Source: Massilia niastensis DSM 21313 (GTDB lineage: Bacteria > Pseudomonadota > Gammaproteobacteria > Burkholderiales > Burkholderiaceae_D). From it: a stretch of DNA of 64,000 bases. The number at the start of each line of letters is the position of its first letter. The stretch's first letter is position 1. Position numbers and translations under genes: made by a program. The notes below the pieces were generated by a model. That model ran no database searches, had not been told where the DNA came from, and saw only the letters and a list, made by a program, of their open reading frames with translations. Shown here one piece after another: positions 1-7,601 of this stretch. The stretch is taken from assembly GCF_000382345.1 (NCBI RefSeq), contig NZ_KB908085.1, positions 83,251 to 147,250 of the forward strand, given 5' to 3'.

Positions 1-57
1 GGTGCGGGCGTTGCGGAACAGTTGGTCGAGTGCGGTGTCGTTCAGTGGTGCAGGCAA
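1..57 (-). CDS. Nitroreductase-family protein (RutE-like), N-terminal fragment
   Basis: Only the first 19 codons are in the window; the gene runs off the left edge on the minus strand. I place the start at a TTG (57-55) because a strong GGAGGAG ribosome site sits 8 bases upstream. The peptide begins LPAPLNDTALDQLFRNART, which resembles the N-terminus of the RutE/malonic-semialdehyde-reductase branch of FMN nitroreductases (pattern ..L..LF..ART). It is divergent from the flavin monooxygenase genes at 336-2600. The family call rests on a short match only; other nitroreductases are possible. Confidence 0.45.
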   Translation of the reverse strand, partial: MPAPLNDTALDQLFRNART

Positions 58-261
58 GGTGGTGGCTCCTCCGGCAGGTTCTTCGATTATAGCGCCGGGT
101 TCGCACCGGGTGAACGAAGCATCCCGAGGAAGCATATTCGGAACCCGTCCTGGCGGGCTGCCCTGCGGTCCATGCTGTGCGGCGCGCAGCAGGCTGTCGC
201 TTTGCAGCCAGCGGCGGCGTCCCTTGTGCTGCTTTGGCAGCAGTCCGGTCCTCCAGGCGCT

Positions 262-277
262 TGGCACGCATCCTGCT
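262..277 (+). promoter_or_regulatory. Candidate sigma-54 promoter for the monooxygenase pair
   Basis: TGGCAC (262-267), five bases, then CTGCT (273-277). The GG at -24 and GC at -12 are in the correct register; one base departs from the TGGCAC-N5-TTGCW consensus. A transcript would begin near 288, about 48 bases before the ATG at 336. The rest of 58-335 shows no gene. Confidence 0.5.
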
Positions 278-335
278 CGGCTAAAGCCAGCCTGCCGCAG
301 ATCGCCATGGCGCCACCATCACAAGAGGATCCTGC

Positions 336-1409
336 ATGACTACTGAATTCATCTGGCAACTGCCGACCAGCGGCGACGGCCGCTACGGAAACGCCGAGTC
401 GACCCGCCGCGGCGAACGCACCACGCCCGGCCATGTTCCCTTCACCGAAGGCGTGAGCGATCCGCGCGGCGACCGCTTCAACTACTTCGACTACCTGCAC
501 CAGGTGGCGCGCGCCGCCGACCTCACCGGTTTCGACGGCGTGCTGGTGCAGCACGACCTCGAAGGCGACGAGTCGTGGATCGCCGCCGCCTACCTGGCGC
601 GCGGCACCCGCCGCGTCAGGCTGATCGCAGGCTTCGATGCGTCCTGGGGTTCCGCGGTGTACGCGGCCAAGAACGCGGTCAGCTTCCAGCGCGCCAGCGG
701 CGGGCGCTTCGCCTGGCAGATCGGCCAGGGACCGGACGCCGCGACCCGCCGCCGCCATGCCGACAACGTCGACGACGGGGATGTGCTGGCGCGCATCGAC
801 GAGCTCGTGACCGTCGCGCGCGGCGTGCAGACGGGTGCGCCGTTCGACTTCAAGGGCCGCTTCTTCGAAGTGCAGGGCGGCGGCTTCCGCGGCCCGCTGG
901 CGGGCAATCCGCTGCCGCCGGTGTACCTGGGCGGTGACTCCGAGGCGGCCTTCGCCCTGTCGGCGCGCCAGGCCGACGTCCACGTGCTCGACGCCGCGCC
1001 GCTCGAGCAGTTGCGCCCGGCCATCGCGCGCCTGCAGGCGCTGGCGGCGGAGCAGGGACGCCCGCTTTCGATCGGCCTGCGCATCGACGTGCTGGCGCGC
1101 GAGAGCGCGGAAGAAGCCGTGCGCGACGCCGAGACCTACTGGGCGCAGACGGGACGCGGCGCCGAGGATCCGGCCGGCTTCGCCGACAGCCAGTTCTGGG
1201 AGGACTTCGCCACCCGCCGTACCGGCGCCCGCGGCGCGCTGGTGGGCAGCTACGGGCAGGTCGAGCAGCGCCTGGCCGAGTATGCCGAAGCCGGCATCTC
1301 CAGCTTCGTGCTCGGCGCCACGCCGCACCTGGAAGAAGCCTACCGCTTCGGCGAGCACGTGCTGCCGCGCCTGCGCGCCCGGCTGAACCAGGACCGCCAG
1401 GCGGCCTGA
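336..1409 (+). CDS. LLM-class FMN-dependent monooxygenase (SsuD-like)
   Basis: A 357-residue luciferase-like (LLM) flavin monooxygenase related to alkanesulfonate monooxygenase SsuD, a family that uses reduced FMN and oxygen to release sulfite or oxidise organosulfur substrates. The opening W-x-LPT-x-GDG segment and the C-terminal TPHLEEAYRFGE block match SsuD. It is shorter than SsuD (about 380) in the region before the C-terminal block. By memory-based alignment the SsuD active-site Cys (SC.DAW) and the His of the RLH motif are not kept; here the latter reads LRIDV. Substrate is therefore uncertain. It is 33 bases upstream of a paralogue and probably co-transcribed with it. No FMN reductase (SsuE) is visible nearby. 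Confidence 0.8.
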   Translation: MTTEFIWQLPTSGDGRYGNAESTRRGERTTPGHVPFTEGVSDPRGDRFNYFDYLHQVARAADLTGFDGVLVQHDLEGDESWIAAAYLARGTRRVRLIAGFDASWGSAVYAAKNAVSFQRASGGRFAWQIGQGPDAATRRRHADNVDDGDVLARIDELVTVARGVQTGAPFDFKGRFFEVQGGGFRGPLAGNPLPPVYLGGDSEAAFALSARQADVHVLDAAPLEQLRPAIARLQALAAEQGRPLSIGLRIDVLARESAEEAVRDAETYWAQTGRGAEDPAGFADSQFWEDFATRRTGARGALVGSYGQVEQRLAEYAEAGISSFVLGATPHLEEAYRFGEHVLPRLRARLNQDRQAA

Positions 1410-1442
1410 CCGATCCCCGCATCCATCCAACGGACAACCACC

Positions 1443-2600
1443 ATGACCATCGATATCTTCTGGCGCATTCCCACCCATGGCGAACCGAGTTCGCACCGCA
1501 GCCGCGCGCCGCATCGCGGCGACTGGTTCCCCGGCAACGACAACCTGCGCGAGGCCAGCCTTGCCGGCGGCAGGGGCGGTTTCAGCTACATCGACTATAT
1601 CGCCGAGATCGCCCATGCGGCCGAGATCTCCGGCTTCCAGGGCGGCCTGATCCCGTCCTTCCCGATGACCGACGAACCGTGGGTGATCTCCTCGCTGCTG
1701 GCGCGCGAGACCAGCAGCTTCCGCTTCATGATCCCGTTCCAGCCGGGCTTCCTGAACCCGGTGGTGGCGGCGCGCATGACCGCCAGCCTGCAACGCGCCA
1801 CCGGCGGCAGGGCCTTGTACAACGTGATCACCGGCGGCGGCGGGCCGGCGCAGCTGTGGTGGGGCGATCCGGCCGGCCACGACGACCGCTACACCCGCAC
1901 CACCGAGTTCCTCGATGTCGTGCGCGGCGTCTGGCGCGGCGGACCGTTCTCCTACCAGGGCAAGTTCTACCAGGTCGAGGACGCGGGCCTGGCGCATCCG
2001 CTGTCGGAGCAGGACTTCCCGGAGATCTACTTCTCAGGTTCTTCCGACGCGGCGCTGGCGTCGGCGTCGAAACATGCCGACTACTACCTCACCTGGCTCG
2101 AGCCGTTCGAGCAGCTGCGCGAGAAATTCGCGCGGGTCAAGGAGAGGACCGAGCGCCTGGGCCGCAAGATCAAGTGCGCGGTGCGGGTCGACATCGTGGC
2201 GCGTCCGACCGAGGAAGAGGCGTGGGCGGAAGTCGCCAAGGGCTTCGCGAACGTGGACAAGGCCACGCTCGACCAGTTCCTGGGCGTGGACGGCAGCGAC
2301 TCGGTGGGCGCGGCGCGCCAGCGCGGCAACCGCCCGACGACACTCAGCAGCTACAAGGACCTGATCGTCGAGCCGAACATCTGGTCCGGCTTCAACCTGC
2401 TGCGCGGCGGCCAGACCCAGGGCATCGTCGGCAGCTACCAGCAGGTCGCCGAGCGGCTGGACCAGCTGGTGCAACTCGGCGCCGACGCCTTCATCCTGGC
2501 CAGCACGCCGCACCTGGAGGAAGCCTACCGGGTGGGCGAGGAAGTGCTGCCGCTGGTACGCGGGCATGGCGGCCAACAACTGCTGCGCGCCGTCGGCTAA
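1443..2600 (+). CDS. LLM-class FMN-dependent monooxygenase, alkanesulfonate monooxygenase-like
   Basis: A 385-residue protein with the full SsuD layout: N-terminal FWRIPTHGE, the TGGRALYNVITGGG flavin/phosphate region around residues 120-133, DSVG followed by R near the mobile loop, PNIWSGFNLLRGG and the C-terminal TPHLEEAYRVGEE. It is closer to SsuD than its upstream neighbour. The His of the SsuD RLHV motif is replaced (VRVDIV) and the active-site Cys region reads MTDEPW, so the natural substrate may not be a linear alkanesulfonate. It is followed by a strong terminator, so the pair forms its own transcription unit. It needs reduced FMN from a reductase encoded elsewhere. Confidence 0.82.
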   Translation: MTIDIFWRIPTHGEPSSHRSRAPHRGDWFPGNDNLREASLAGGRGGFSYIDYIAEIAHAAEISGFQGGLIPSFPMTDEPWVISSLLARETSSFRFMIPFQPGFLNPVVAARMTASLQRATGGRALYNVITGGGGPAQLWWGDPAGHDDRYTRTTEFLDVVRGVWRGGPFSYQGKFYQVEDAGLAHPLSEQDFPEIYFSGSSDAALASASKHADYYLTWLEPFEQLREKFARVKERTERLGRKIKCAVRVDIVARPTEEEAWAEVAKGFANVDKATLDQFLGVDGSDSVGAARQRGNRPTTLSSYKDLIVEPNIWSGFNLLRGGQTQGIVGSYQQVAERLDQLVQLGADAFILASTPHLEEAYRVGEEVLPLVRGHGGQQLLRAVG

Positions 2601-2625
2601 GCACCGCTGCCGACGCAGCCTGCGA

Positions 2626-2656
2626 CCCGGCCGGAGCAATCCGGCCGGGTTTTTTT
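2626..2656 (+). terminator. Intrinsic terminator after the monooxygenase pair
   Basis: Nine-base perfect stem CCCGGCCGG / CCGGCCGGG with a six-base loop AGCAAT, followed by seven T residues (2650-2656). Confidence 0.92.
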
Positions 2657-2662
2657 GTTGGC

Positions 2663-2893
2663 CATTCAGGGTCAGGTCTGTCATTCGGACACCGATGGAA
2701 CACCTTTGCTCTATCTTCAAATGCTGGTTTGTTTATCCCAAACTCGTCAATGCTCGGCTCACATTGATCACCGAAACCCGCGCATCACGGACAAGGTCGG
2801 AAAGAGGAAAAGAGTCTCAGCATACTTAAAGCCGTTTTGAGATTTCGCAAGGATTGTGCGTCCATGTCCGAATGACAGACCTGACCCTGAATG
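2663..2893. mobile_element. 231-bp MITE-like element, copy 1
   Basis: The element starts at CATTCAGGGTCAGG and ends in its exact reverse complement. The terminal inverted repeats are 29 bases, 29/29 identical (2663-2691 and 2865-2893). A second copy of identical length lies at 27757-27987; I count about 25 substitutions and no indels between them (about 89% identity). The interior is AT-rich compared with the surrounding DNA and has no convincing gene. No clear target-site duplication was found. Non-autonomous mobile element (MITE) or a REP/REPIN-type repeat are the two reasonable readings. Confidence 0.8.
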
Positions 2894-3074
2894 CCGCATT
2901 TCGTCCTGCTCATCTGTGAAGAATTTTTTTTGTGCGGTCACCGTGTCGACGCTGTCCCTTGTGCGCTGTTCCTCGCGCGGCAGCCGGCTTGCGCTGCACT
3001 GCACCAATTCCAACAACCGCTCCTGAATTGCTAGCAAATCAGCACAAAAAGCCCCGGTCCGGGCTGCTTTTCCC

Positions 3075-3090
3075 CGGCACGGAGCTTGCG
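3075..3090 (+). promoter_or_regulatory. Candidate sigma-54 promoter for the TonB receptor
   Basis: CGGCAC (3075-3080), five bases, TTGCG (3086-3090). It keeps the essential GG and GC pairs with one mismatch in the -24 box. It lies about 43 bases before the chosen start and about 180 bases downstream of the MITE copy. Between 2894 and 3074 nothing else is recognised. Confidence 0.45.
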
Positions 3091-3132
3091 AAGAAAGAAA
3101 GCATCCAATCACCGTTTCCAATAAGGATGCAT

Positions 3133-5565
3133 ATGCGCAGTTCGAACTCCTCCGCCCAGGCCGGGCAAGCCGCCGTCTTCCCTCAAACCCTGCTGGTGCG
3201 TGCCTTGCGCGCCGCCTTCGCCGTGGCGCTCGGCTCCGGCGCCATGGCCGGCATGGCGCATGCCGGTCCGGCCGACGCCCCGGCCGCGGAAGCCGCGCCT
3301 GCGGATGCCGGGGCGGGGACCGCGGATAGCGGCGCATTCGAAGCGGCGCCCGAACCCGCGGGAGCGGGCGCCGGTGTCGTGCTGCAGACCGTCACCGTGA
3401 CCGCGCAAAAGCGCGAAGGACGCGCCCAGGACGTGCCGAGCGCGATCAGCGTGCTGGGCGGGGCGGAGCTGCTGGCCGAAGGCGTGGGCCGCTCGGCCAG
3501 CGAGATCCTCAACTATGTGCCGAACGCCTCGGCCGGCACCCAGCAGCACAGCCGCCCGCGCTGGTGGATCCGCGGGGTCGGCGCCGGCCAGCAGCAGCTC
3601 GATTTCCCGAACCCGGTGGGCTTCTACCGCGACGACGTCTATATCAGCAACTCGAGCGCCACCGGCTTCCCGCTGTTCGACCTCGAGCGCGTCGAAGTGC
3701 TGCGCGGCCCGCAGGGTACGCTGTGGGGCAAGAACACCACCGGCGGCGCCATCAACGTGGTGTCGCGCAAGCCGACCGACTACACGGACGGCTATTTCAA
3801 GGCCGACTACAGCAGCAATGAAACCGTCCTGCTGCAAGGCGCGCTGGGCGGCAGCATCGCCGGCGACGTCCTGGCCGGGCGCCTGTCCTTCCACTCGGAA
3901 GAGCAGCGCGAAGGCAACTTCAACAACCTGTTCAAGGGCAGCAAGGACGGAGAGCTCAATGACAATGCGGTGCGCGGCCAGCTGCGCGCGAAGATCAATC
4001 GCGACTTCACCGCCAACCTGTCGCTGCACTACCGCGACTACCAGGTCGACGGCGCGACCACCACGACGGGCAGCTACGCGGCCAACGGCTTGTACCGGAA
4101 CGGCTACTTCCCCAGCGCGAATCCGAAGGATGTCAGCACCAACGCACCCTCGGTCCAGAACATCGAGCAGCGCGGCGCCAACCTGACCCTGGACCACGGC
4201 TTCGGCGACTACGCGCTGACCTCGGTGACCGGCTACGAGGACTTCGAGTCCGACAACCTGGGCGATTCGGACAACACGCCGCTCGAGATCAGCCGCGGCC
4301 GCACCCAGGCGCGCAGCCGCCAGTTCTCGCAGGAGCTGCGCCTGGCCTCGCCCAAGGCGGACCGGGTCGACTGGGTCGGCGGCCTGCATTACTTCCGGGA
4401 GACCATCGACTCGGATGCGGCGGTGGCGCGCCTGCCCGAGGCGCAGGCCGCCGGCCTGGCCGGCAGCACCCAGCCGGTCGGCTACAACAACACGGTCTAC
4501 AAGCACAAGACGCGCAGCTTCGCCGTGTTCGGCAGCGCCACCGTCGACTTCACCGACCGGCTGCTGGCCACGTTTGGTGTGCGCTGGACCACCGAGACCA
4601 AGGACCTCGACCTGCGCCGGGTGCAGGCCGCTTCCGGTTCGGTGGCCTTCGGCAGCGCCGACGACTGGTGGAACAGCGTCATCGGCGGCAACTACGCGGC
4701 GCCCGCCGTCGCGCGCAACAACTTCAGCTCGAACCCGTCGACCACCTGGCGCGCCTGGACCTACGACTTCACCCCGCAGTACAAGATCGACGACAACAAG
4801 CGCGTCTACCTCAAGTACGCGCACGGCATCAAGTCCGGGGGCTACAACACCAGCGCCACCGATGTGCGCGCCCTGAACACTGTGGAGCCGGAGGAACTCG
4901 ACTCGCTCGAGCTGGGCCTGAAGTCGGAATGGCTGGGCAGGCGCCTGAACCTGAACGCCAACCTGTTCTACTACGATTACCGCAACGTGCAGGTCAACAT
5001 CACCGGCATCTTCAACGGCGATCCGACCCAGACCGTGAACTACCTGCAGAACGTGGAGCGCGCGCACGTGGCCGGCGCCGAACTCGAACTCGAGGCGCGC
5101 CCGACCGACGCACTGCACCTGCAGGCCAGCGTCGGCCTGCTGCGCACCCAGTTCGACCGCTTCCAGATCCAGAACAATGGCGGCACCCGCAACGGCAACG
5201 AGTTCGTCCGCTCGCCCCACGTCACCGCGCTGCTGGCCGCCGACTACCGGATCCCGCTGGCCGGCGGAGGCAAGATCGTGATCGGCGCCGACGCCCACTA
5301 CACCGGCAAGCAGTTCTACTATGTCGACCCGCAGACGCCGTCGCGCTACCTGCTGAACCAGCCCGGCTACACGCTGACCAATGCGCGCATCATCTACACG
5401 GCGCCGGGCGGCCACCACGTGTTCACGGTGTATGCCGACAACATCGCCGACAAGGTCTACAAGAACCACACGCTGACGGCCTTCGTGCCGGGGACCACCA
5501 ACGGCGACGTGATCTATTGGGCCCCTGGCCGCAGGGCGGGCGCCTCGTACACCTATCACTTCTAG
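3133..5565 (+). CDS. TonB-dependent outer-membrane receptor
   Basis: About 810 residues. I start at ATG 3133 because an AAGG ribosome site lies six bases upstream; an in-frame ATG at 3127 is the alternative. A signal peptide ends near ...MAGMAHA, followed by an Ala-rich spacer and a TonB-box-like VTVTAQKREG. The plug domain follows (DVPSAISVLGG, RGVGAG, FDLERVEVLRGPQGTLWGKNTTGGAINVVSRKP), then a 22-strand barrel ending in aromatic Y-H-F. It should import a bulky or scarce ligand across the outer membrane using TonB energy. The context (monooxygenases upstream, ABC importer downstream) suggests an organosulfur compound, which is inference. Confidence 0.9.
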   Translation: MRSSNSSAQAGQAAVFPQTLLVRALRAAFAVALGSGAMAGMAHAGPADAPAAEAAPADAGAGTADSGAFEAAPEPAGAGAGVVLQTVTVTAQKREGRAQDVPSAISVLGGAELLAEGVGRSASEILNYVPNASAGTQQHSRPRWWIRGVGAGQQQLDFPNPVGFYRDDVYISNSSATGFPLFDLERVEVLRGPQGTLWGKNTTGGAINVVSRKPTDYTDGYFKADYSSNETVLLQGALGGSIAGDVLAGRLSFHSEEQREGNFNNLFKGSKDGELNDNAVRGQLRAKINRDFTANLSLHYRDYQVDGATTTTGSYAANGLYRNGYFPSANPKDVSTNAPSVQNIEQRGANLTLDHGFGDYALTSVTGYEDFESDNLGDSDNTPLEISRGRTQARSRQFSQELRLASPKADRVDWVGGLHYFRETIDSDAAVARLPEAQAAGLAGSTQPVGYNNTVYKHKTRSFAVFGSATVDFTDRLLATFGVRWTTETKDLDLRRVQAASGSVAFGSADDWWNSVIGGNYAAPAVARNNFSSNPSTTWRAWTYDFTPQYKIDDNKRVYLKYAHGIKSGGYNTSATDVRALNTVEPEELDSLELGLKSEWLGRRLNLNANLFYYDYRNVQVNITGIFNGDPTQTVNYLQNVERAHVAGAELELEARPTDALHLQASVGLLRTQFDRFQIQNNGGTRNGNEFVRSPHVTALLAADYRIPLAGGGKIVIGADAHYTGKQFYYVDPQTPSRYLLNQPGYTLTNARIIYTAPGGHHVFTVYADNIADKVYKNHTLTAFVPGTTNGDVIYWAPGRRAGASYTYHF

Positions 5566-5681
5566 GCGCGCCTGTTGAGGGCGCAGCAGCAGCGCCAGGC
5601 GACGCTGCTGGCCAGCCAACACTTGCCCCCATGGCCTGCTGGCAGCCGCGCATGCACCCGGCGCGGCAGGCGGGCCAAGGC

Positions 5682-5697
5682 TGGCACACCGTTTGCA
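5682..5697 (+). promoter_or_regulatory. Sigma-54 promoter upstream of the aldolase-ABC operon
   Basis: TGGCAC (5682-5687)-ACCGT-TTGCA (5693-5697), a full match to TGGCAC-N5-TTGCW. A start site near 5708 would be about 30 bases before the ATG at 5739. The rest of the 5566-5738 gap shows nothing else. Confidence 0.7.
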
Positions 5698-5738
5698 AGA
5701 CAGTAGCCATCAGTCCACCAACCATCGGAGCACCATTC

Positions 5739-6482
5739 ATGAGCGACACCGCAGAAGCAGTCAAACCCGACACCGCCACCCGCCTGAACGAGAAGGTCCT
5801 GGCCTTCGTCGAACAGACCCGCAAGGATGCCCAGCTGGCCTTCAGCGCCCTGCGCGAGACCGGCAGCCTGACCGCCTTCGGCACCGTCGGCTTCGTCGAG
5901 CGCGTGCCGGGCGAAGACCTGGTCGTGATCGTCAACGACCCGGGCCCGTTCCGCAAAGGCGAGCCGCTGGTGGCCACCGTGGCCGGCCTGGACGGCACCG
6001 TCCACGCCGGCAATGGCGGCGCCGGCGCCGGGCGCTACCTGAAACTGTTCCGCACCCATCCGGACGTGACCACCATCTCGCACGTGCACTCGCCGGCGCT
6101 GGGCGCCTGGGCGCAGACCCATCGCACGCTGCCGATCCGCTACGTGCCGGTGCAGCGCTTCCAGCTGATCCGCGAAATCCCGATCTACATCGACCGCCGC
6201 CAGCCGGAGGTCGACTTCATCCTCGACGAGATCGCGAAGAACACGCATGCGACCGCGATCCTGGAAGCCAACGGCGGTTCGACCGTGTGGGGCAAGCAGG
6301 GACTGCTGAAAACCGCTGAGTTCATCCTGCTGCTGGAAGAGGGCGCGAAGATCCAGATCCAGGCCGAGGCCATCGGCGGCTCGCGCGACTTCGGTCCCGG
6401 CGTCCTGCTGCAGCAGTGGAAGATGAGCAAGCTGATCGAGCAGGCGCGCTCGCTGTCGCTGCTGCCTGCGACCGACCTGTAA
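5739..6482 (+). CDS. Class II aldolase/adducin-family protein
   Basis: A 247-residue class II aldolase/adducin fold protein. The zinc-binding HxH is present (ISHVHSPALGAW), followed by a further His (QTHRT). The third zinc ligand, normally the His of an (A/N)HG block, appears as ANGGSTVWG, so the metal site may be altered and aldolase chemistry is not assured. It starts at ATG 5739, 42 bases after a sigma-54 promoter, and is the first gene of a probable seven-gene run into the ABC importer. Its role could be cleavage of a carbon-sulfur substrate product or a non-catalytic one. The family call is sure; the function is unknown. Confidence 0.8.
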   Translation: MSDTAEAVKPDTATRLNEKVLAFVEQTRKDAQLAFSALRETGSLTAFGTVGFVERVPGEDLVVIVNDPGPFRKGEPLVATVAGLDGTVHAGNGGAGAGRYLKLFRTHPDVTTISHVHSPALGAWAQTHRTLPIRYVPVQRFQLIREIPIYIDRRQPEVDFILDEIAKNTHATAILEANGGSTVWGKQGLLKTAEFILLLEEGAKIQIQAEAIGGSRDFGPGVLLQQWKMSKLIEQARSLSLLPATDL

Positions 6483-6518
6483 GCGCGCCAGTCGCGCCAT
6501 CCAGCAACGAGGATTTCA

Positions 6519-7601
6519 ATGATGCCTGATTCAAGATTTGATGTGCAGCGCCGCAGGGCCGGCCTGCTGGGGGTGGCGCTGGTTGCGCTGCTGGCGCCGT
6601 TCCCGGTCCGGGCCGCGGAACCCTTGCCGGATGCGCTGAGGATCGCCGCCGTCTCGCGCACCGGACCGTCGGGCAAGACCTTGTTCTCGGGTTCCTCGGC
6701 GCTGGTGGCGGAGCAGGGCTGGCTGGCCGCCGAACTGGGCAAGCTCGGCGTCAAGCTGCAATGGGTGCCGGTGACCACCAACTCGGTGGCGGTCCAGGTC
6801 AACGAGGCCTTCGCCAACAAGTCGATCGACTTCGCCCACTACGGCGACCTGCCGTCCATCATCGCCAACGCGTCCGGCCTGCGCACCCAGCTGGTCGTCC
6901 CCGGCGGCAGCATGAACAACACCTACCTGGTGGTGCCGGCGCATTCGACGGCCCGTTCGATCAAGGACCTGAAGGGCAAGAAGATCGCCCTGCATCGCGG
7001 CCGGCCCTGGGAATTCCCGTTCTCGCGCCTGCTCGCGGCGAATGGCATGAGCCAGAAGGACGTGCGGATCCTGAACCTCAACCCGCAGGCCGGCGCCTCG
7101 GCGCTCGCCAGCGGCAGCGCCGACGCCTTCTTCACGCTGAGCGACGCCTTCCTGCTCGAGGACAAGAAGGTCGGCAAGATCATCTGGTCCAGCAAGCAGG
7201 CGCCGCAGGACTGGAAGATGCGCGCCGAACTGTGGGGCGACAGCGCCTTCCTGAAGAAGTATCCGCAGCTGGCCCAGCTGGTCGCGACCGCCTACGTGAA
7301 GGCGCACCAGAAGGTCGCCGGCGGCAATGGACGCGAGGACTACATCCAGCATGAAGTGGCGGCCGGCCACGCGCGCAGCCTGATTGAACGCGAGATGGAG
7401 GGCGACACCACCAAGTGGAACGAACGCTGGGCGCCGCTGTTCACTCCCGAGCTGCGGGCCCACTACGCCGCCGGCGCGGCCTACGCGCAGCAGGCCCGCC
7501 TGATCGGCAAGCCACTCGATACCAGCGGCCTGTATGCGCCCCAGTTCGTGGAGCAGGCGCTGGTGCAGCTCAAGCTGCAGAACTACTGGGCCGGGCGATG
7601 A
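6519..7601 (+). CDS. ABC transporter periplasmic substrate-binding protein (SsuA/NitT-TauT type)
   Basis: A 360-residue periplasmic binding protein of the aliphatic-sulfonate/nitrate/taurine class. An N-terminal signal peptide with an arginine-rich start (VQRRRAGLLGVALVALLAPF) ends near VRAAEP. The fold is marked by FAHYGDLPSIIANASG, LKGKKIALHRGRPWEFPF and the hinge SADAFFTLSDAFLLE. It should capture the substrate for the permeases encoded next. Its stop overlaps the start of the first permease (ATGA), indicating translational coupling. The sulfonate assignment comes from family and neighbours; the ligand is not determined. Confidence 0.85.
   Translation: MMPDSRFDVQRRRAGLLGVALVALLAPFPVRAAEPLPDALRIAAVSRTGPSGKTLFSGSSALVAEQGWLAAELGKLGVKLQWVPVTTNSVAVQVNEAFANKSIDFAHYGDLPSIIANASGLRTQLVVPGGSMNNTYLVVPAHSTARSIKDLKGKKIALHRGRPWEFPFSRLLAANGMSQKDVRILNLNPQAGASALASGSADAFFTLSDAFLLEDKKVGKIIWSSKQAPQDWKMRAELWGDSAFLKKYPQLAQLVATAYVKAHQKVAGGNGREDYIQHEVAAGHARSLIEREMEGDTTKWNERWAPLFTPELRAHYAAGAAYAQQARLIGKPLDTSGLYAPQFVEQALVQLKLQNYWAGR

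Noticed and set aside
87..1997. Long minus-strand open frame (636 codons) opposite the monooxygenase genes
   Set aside because: It is an antisense shadow of two clear SsuD-like genes in high-GC DNA; composition is Arg/Ala/Gly-rich with no family motifs.
2768..2893. Short frames shared by both MITE copies (LSFGHGRTxLAKSQNG and the plus-strand equivalent)
   Set aside because: Conserved because the copies have no indels; too short, no ribosome site, and substitutions do not favour silent positions in an obvious way.
3109..5622. 837-codon minus-strand frame opposite the TonB receptor
   Set aside because: Shadow of a well-supported receptor; no domains, low-complexity Val/Arg/Ala composition.
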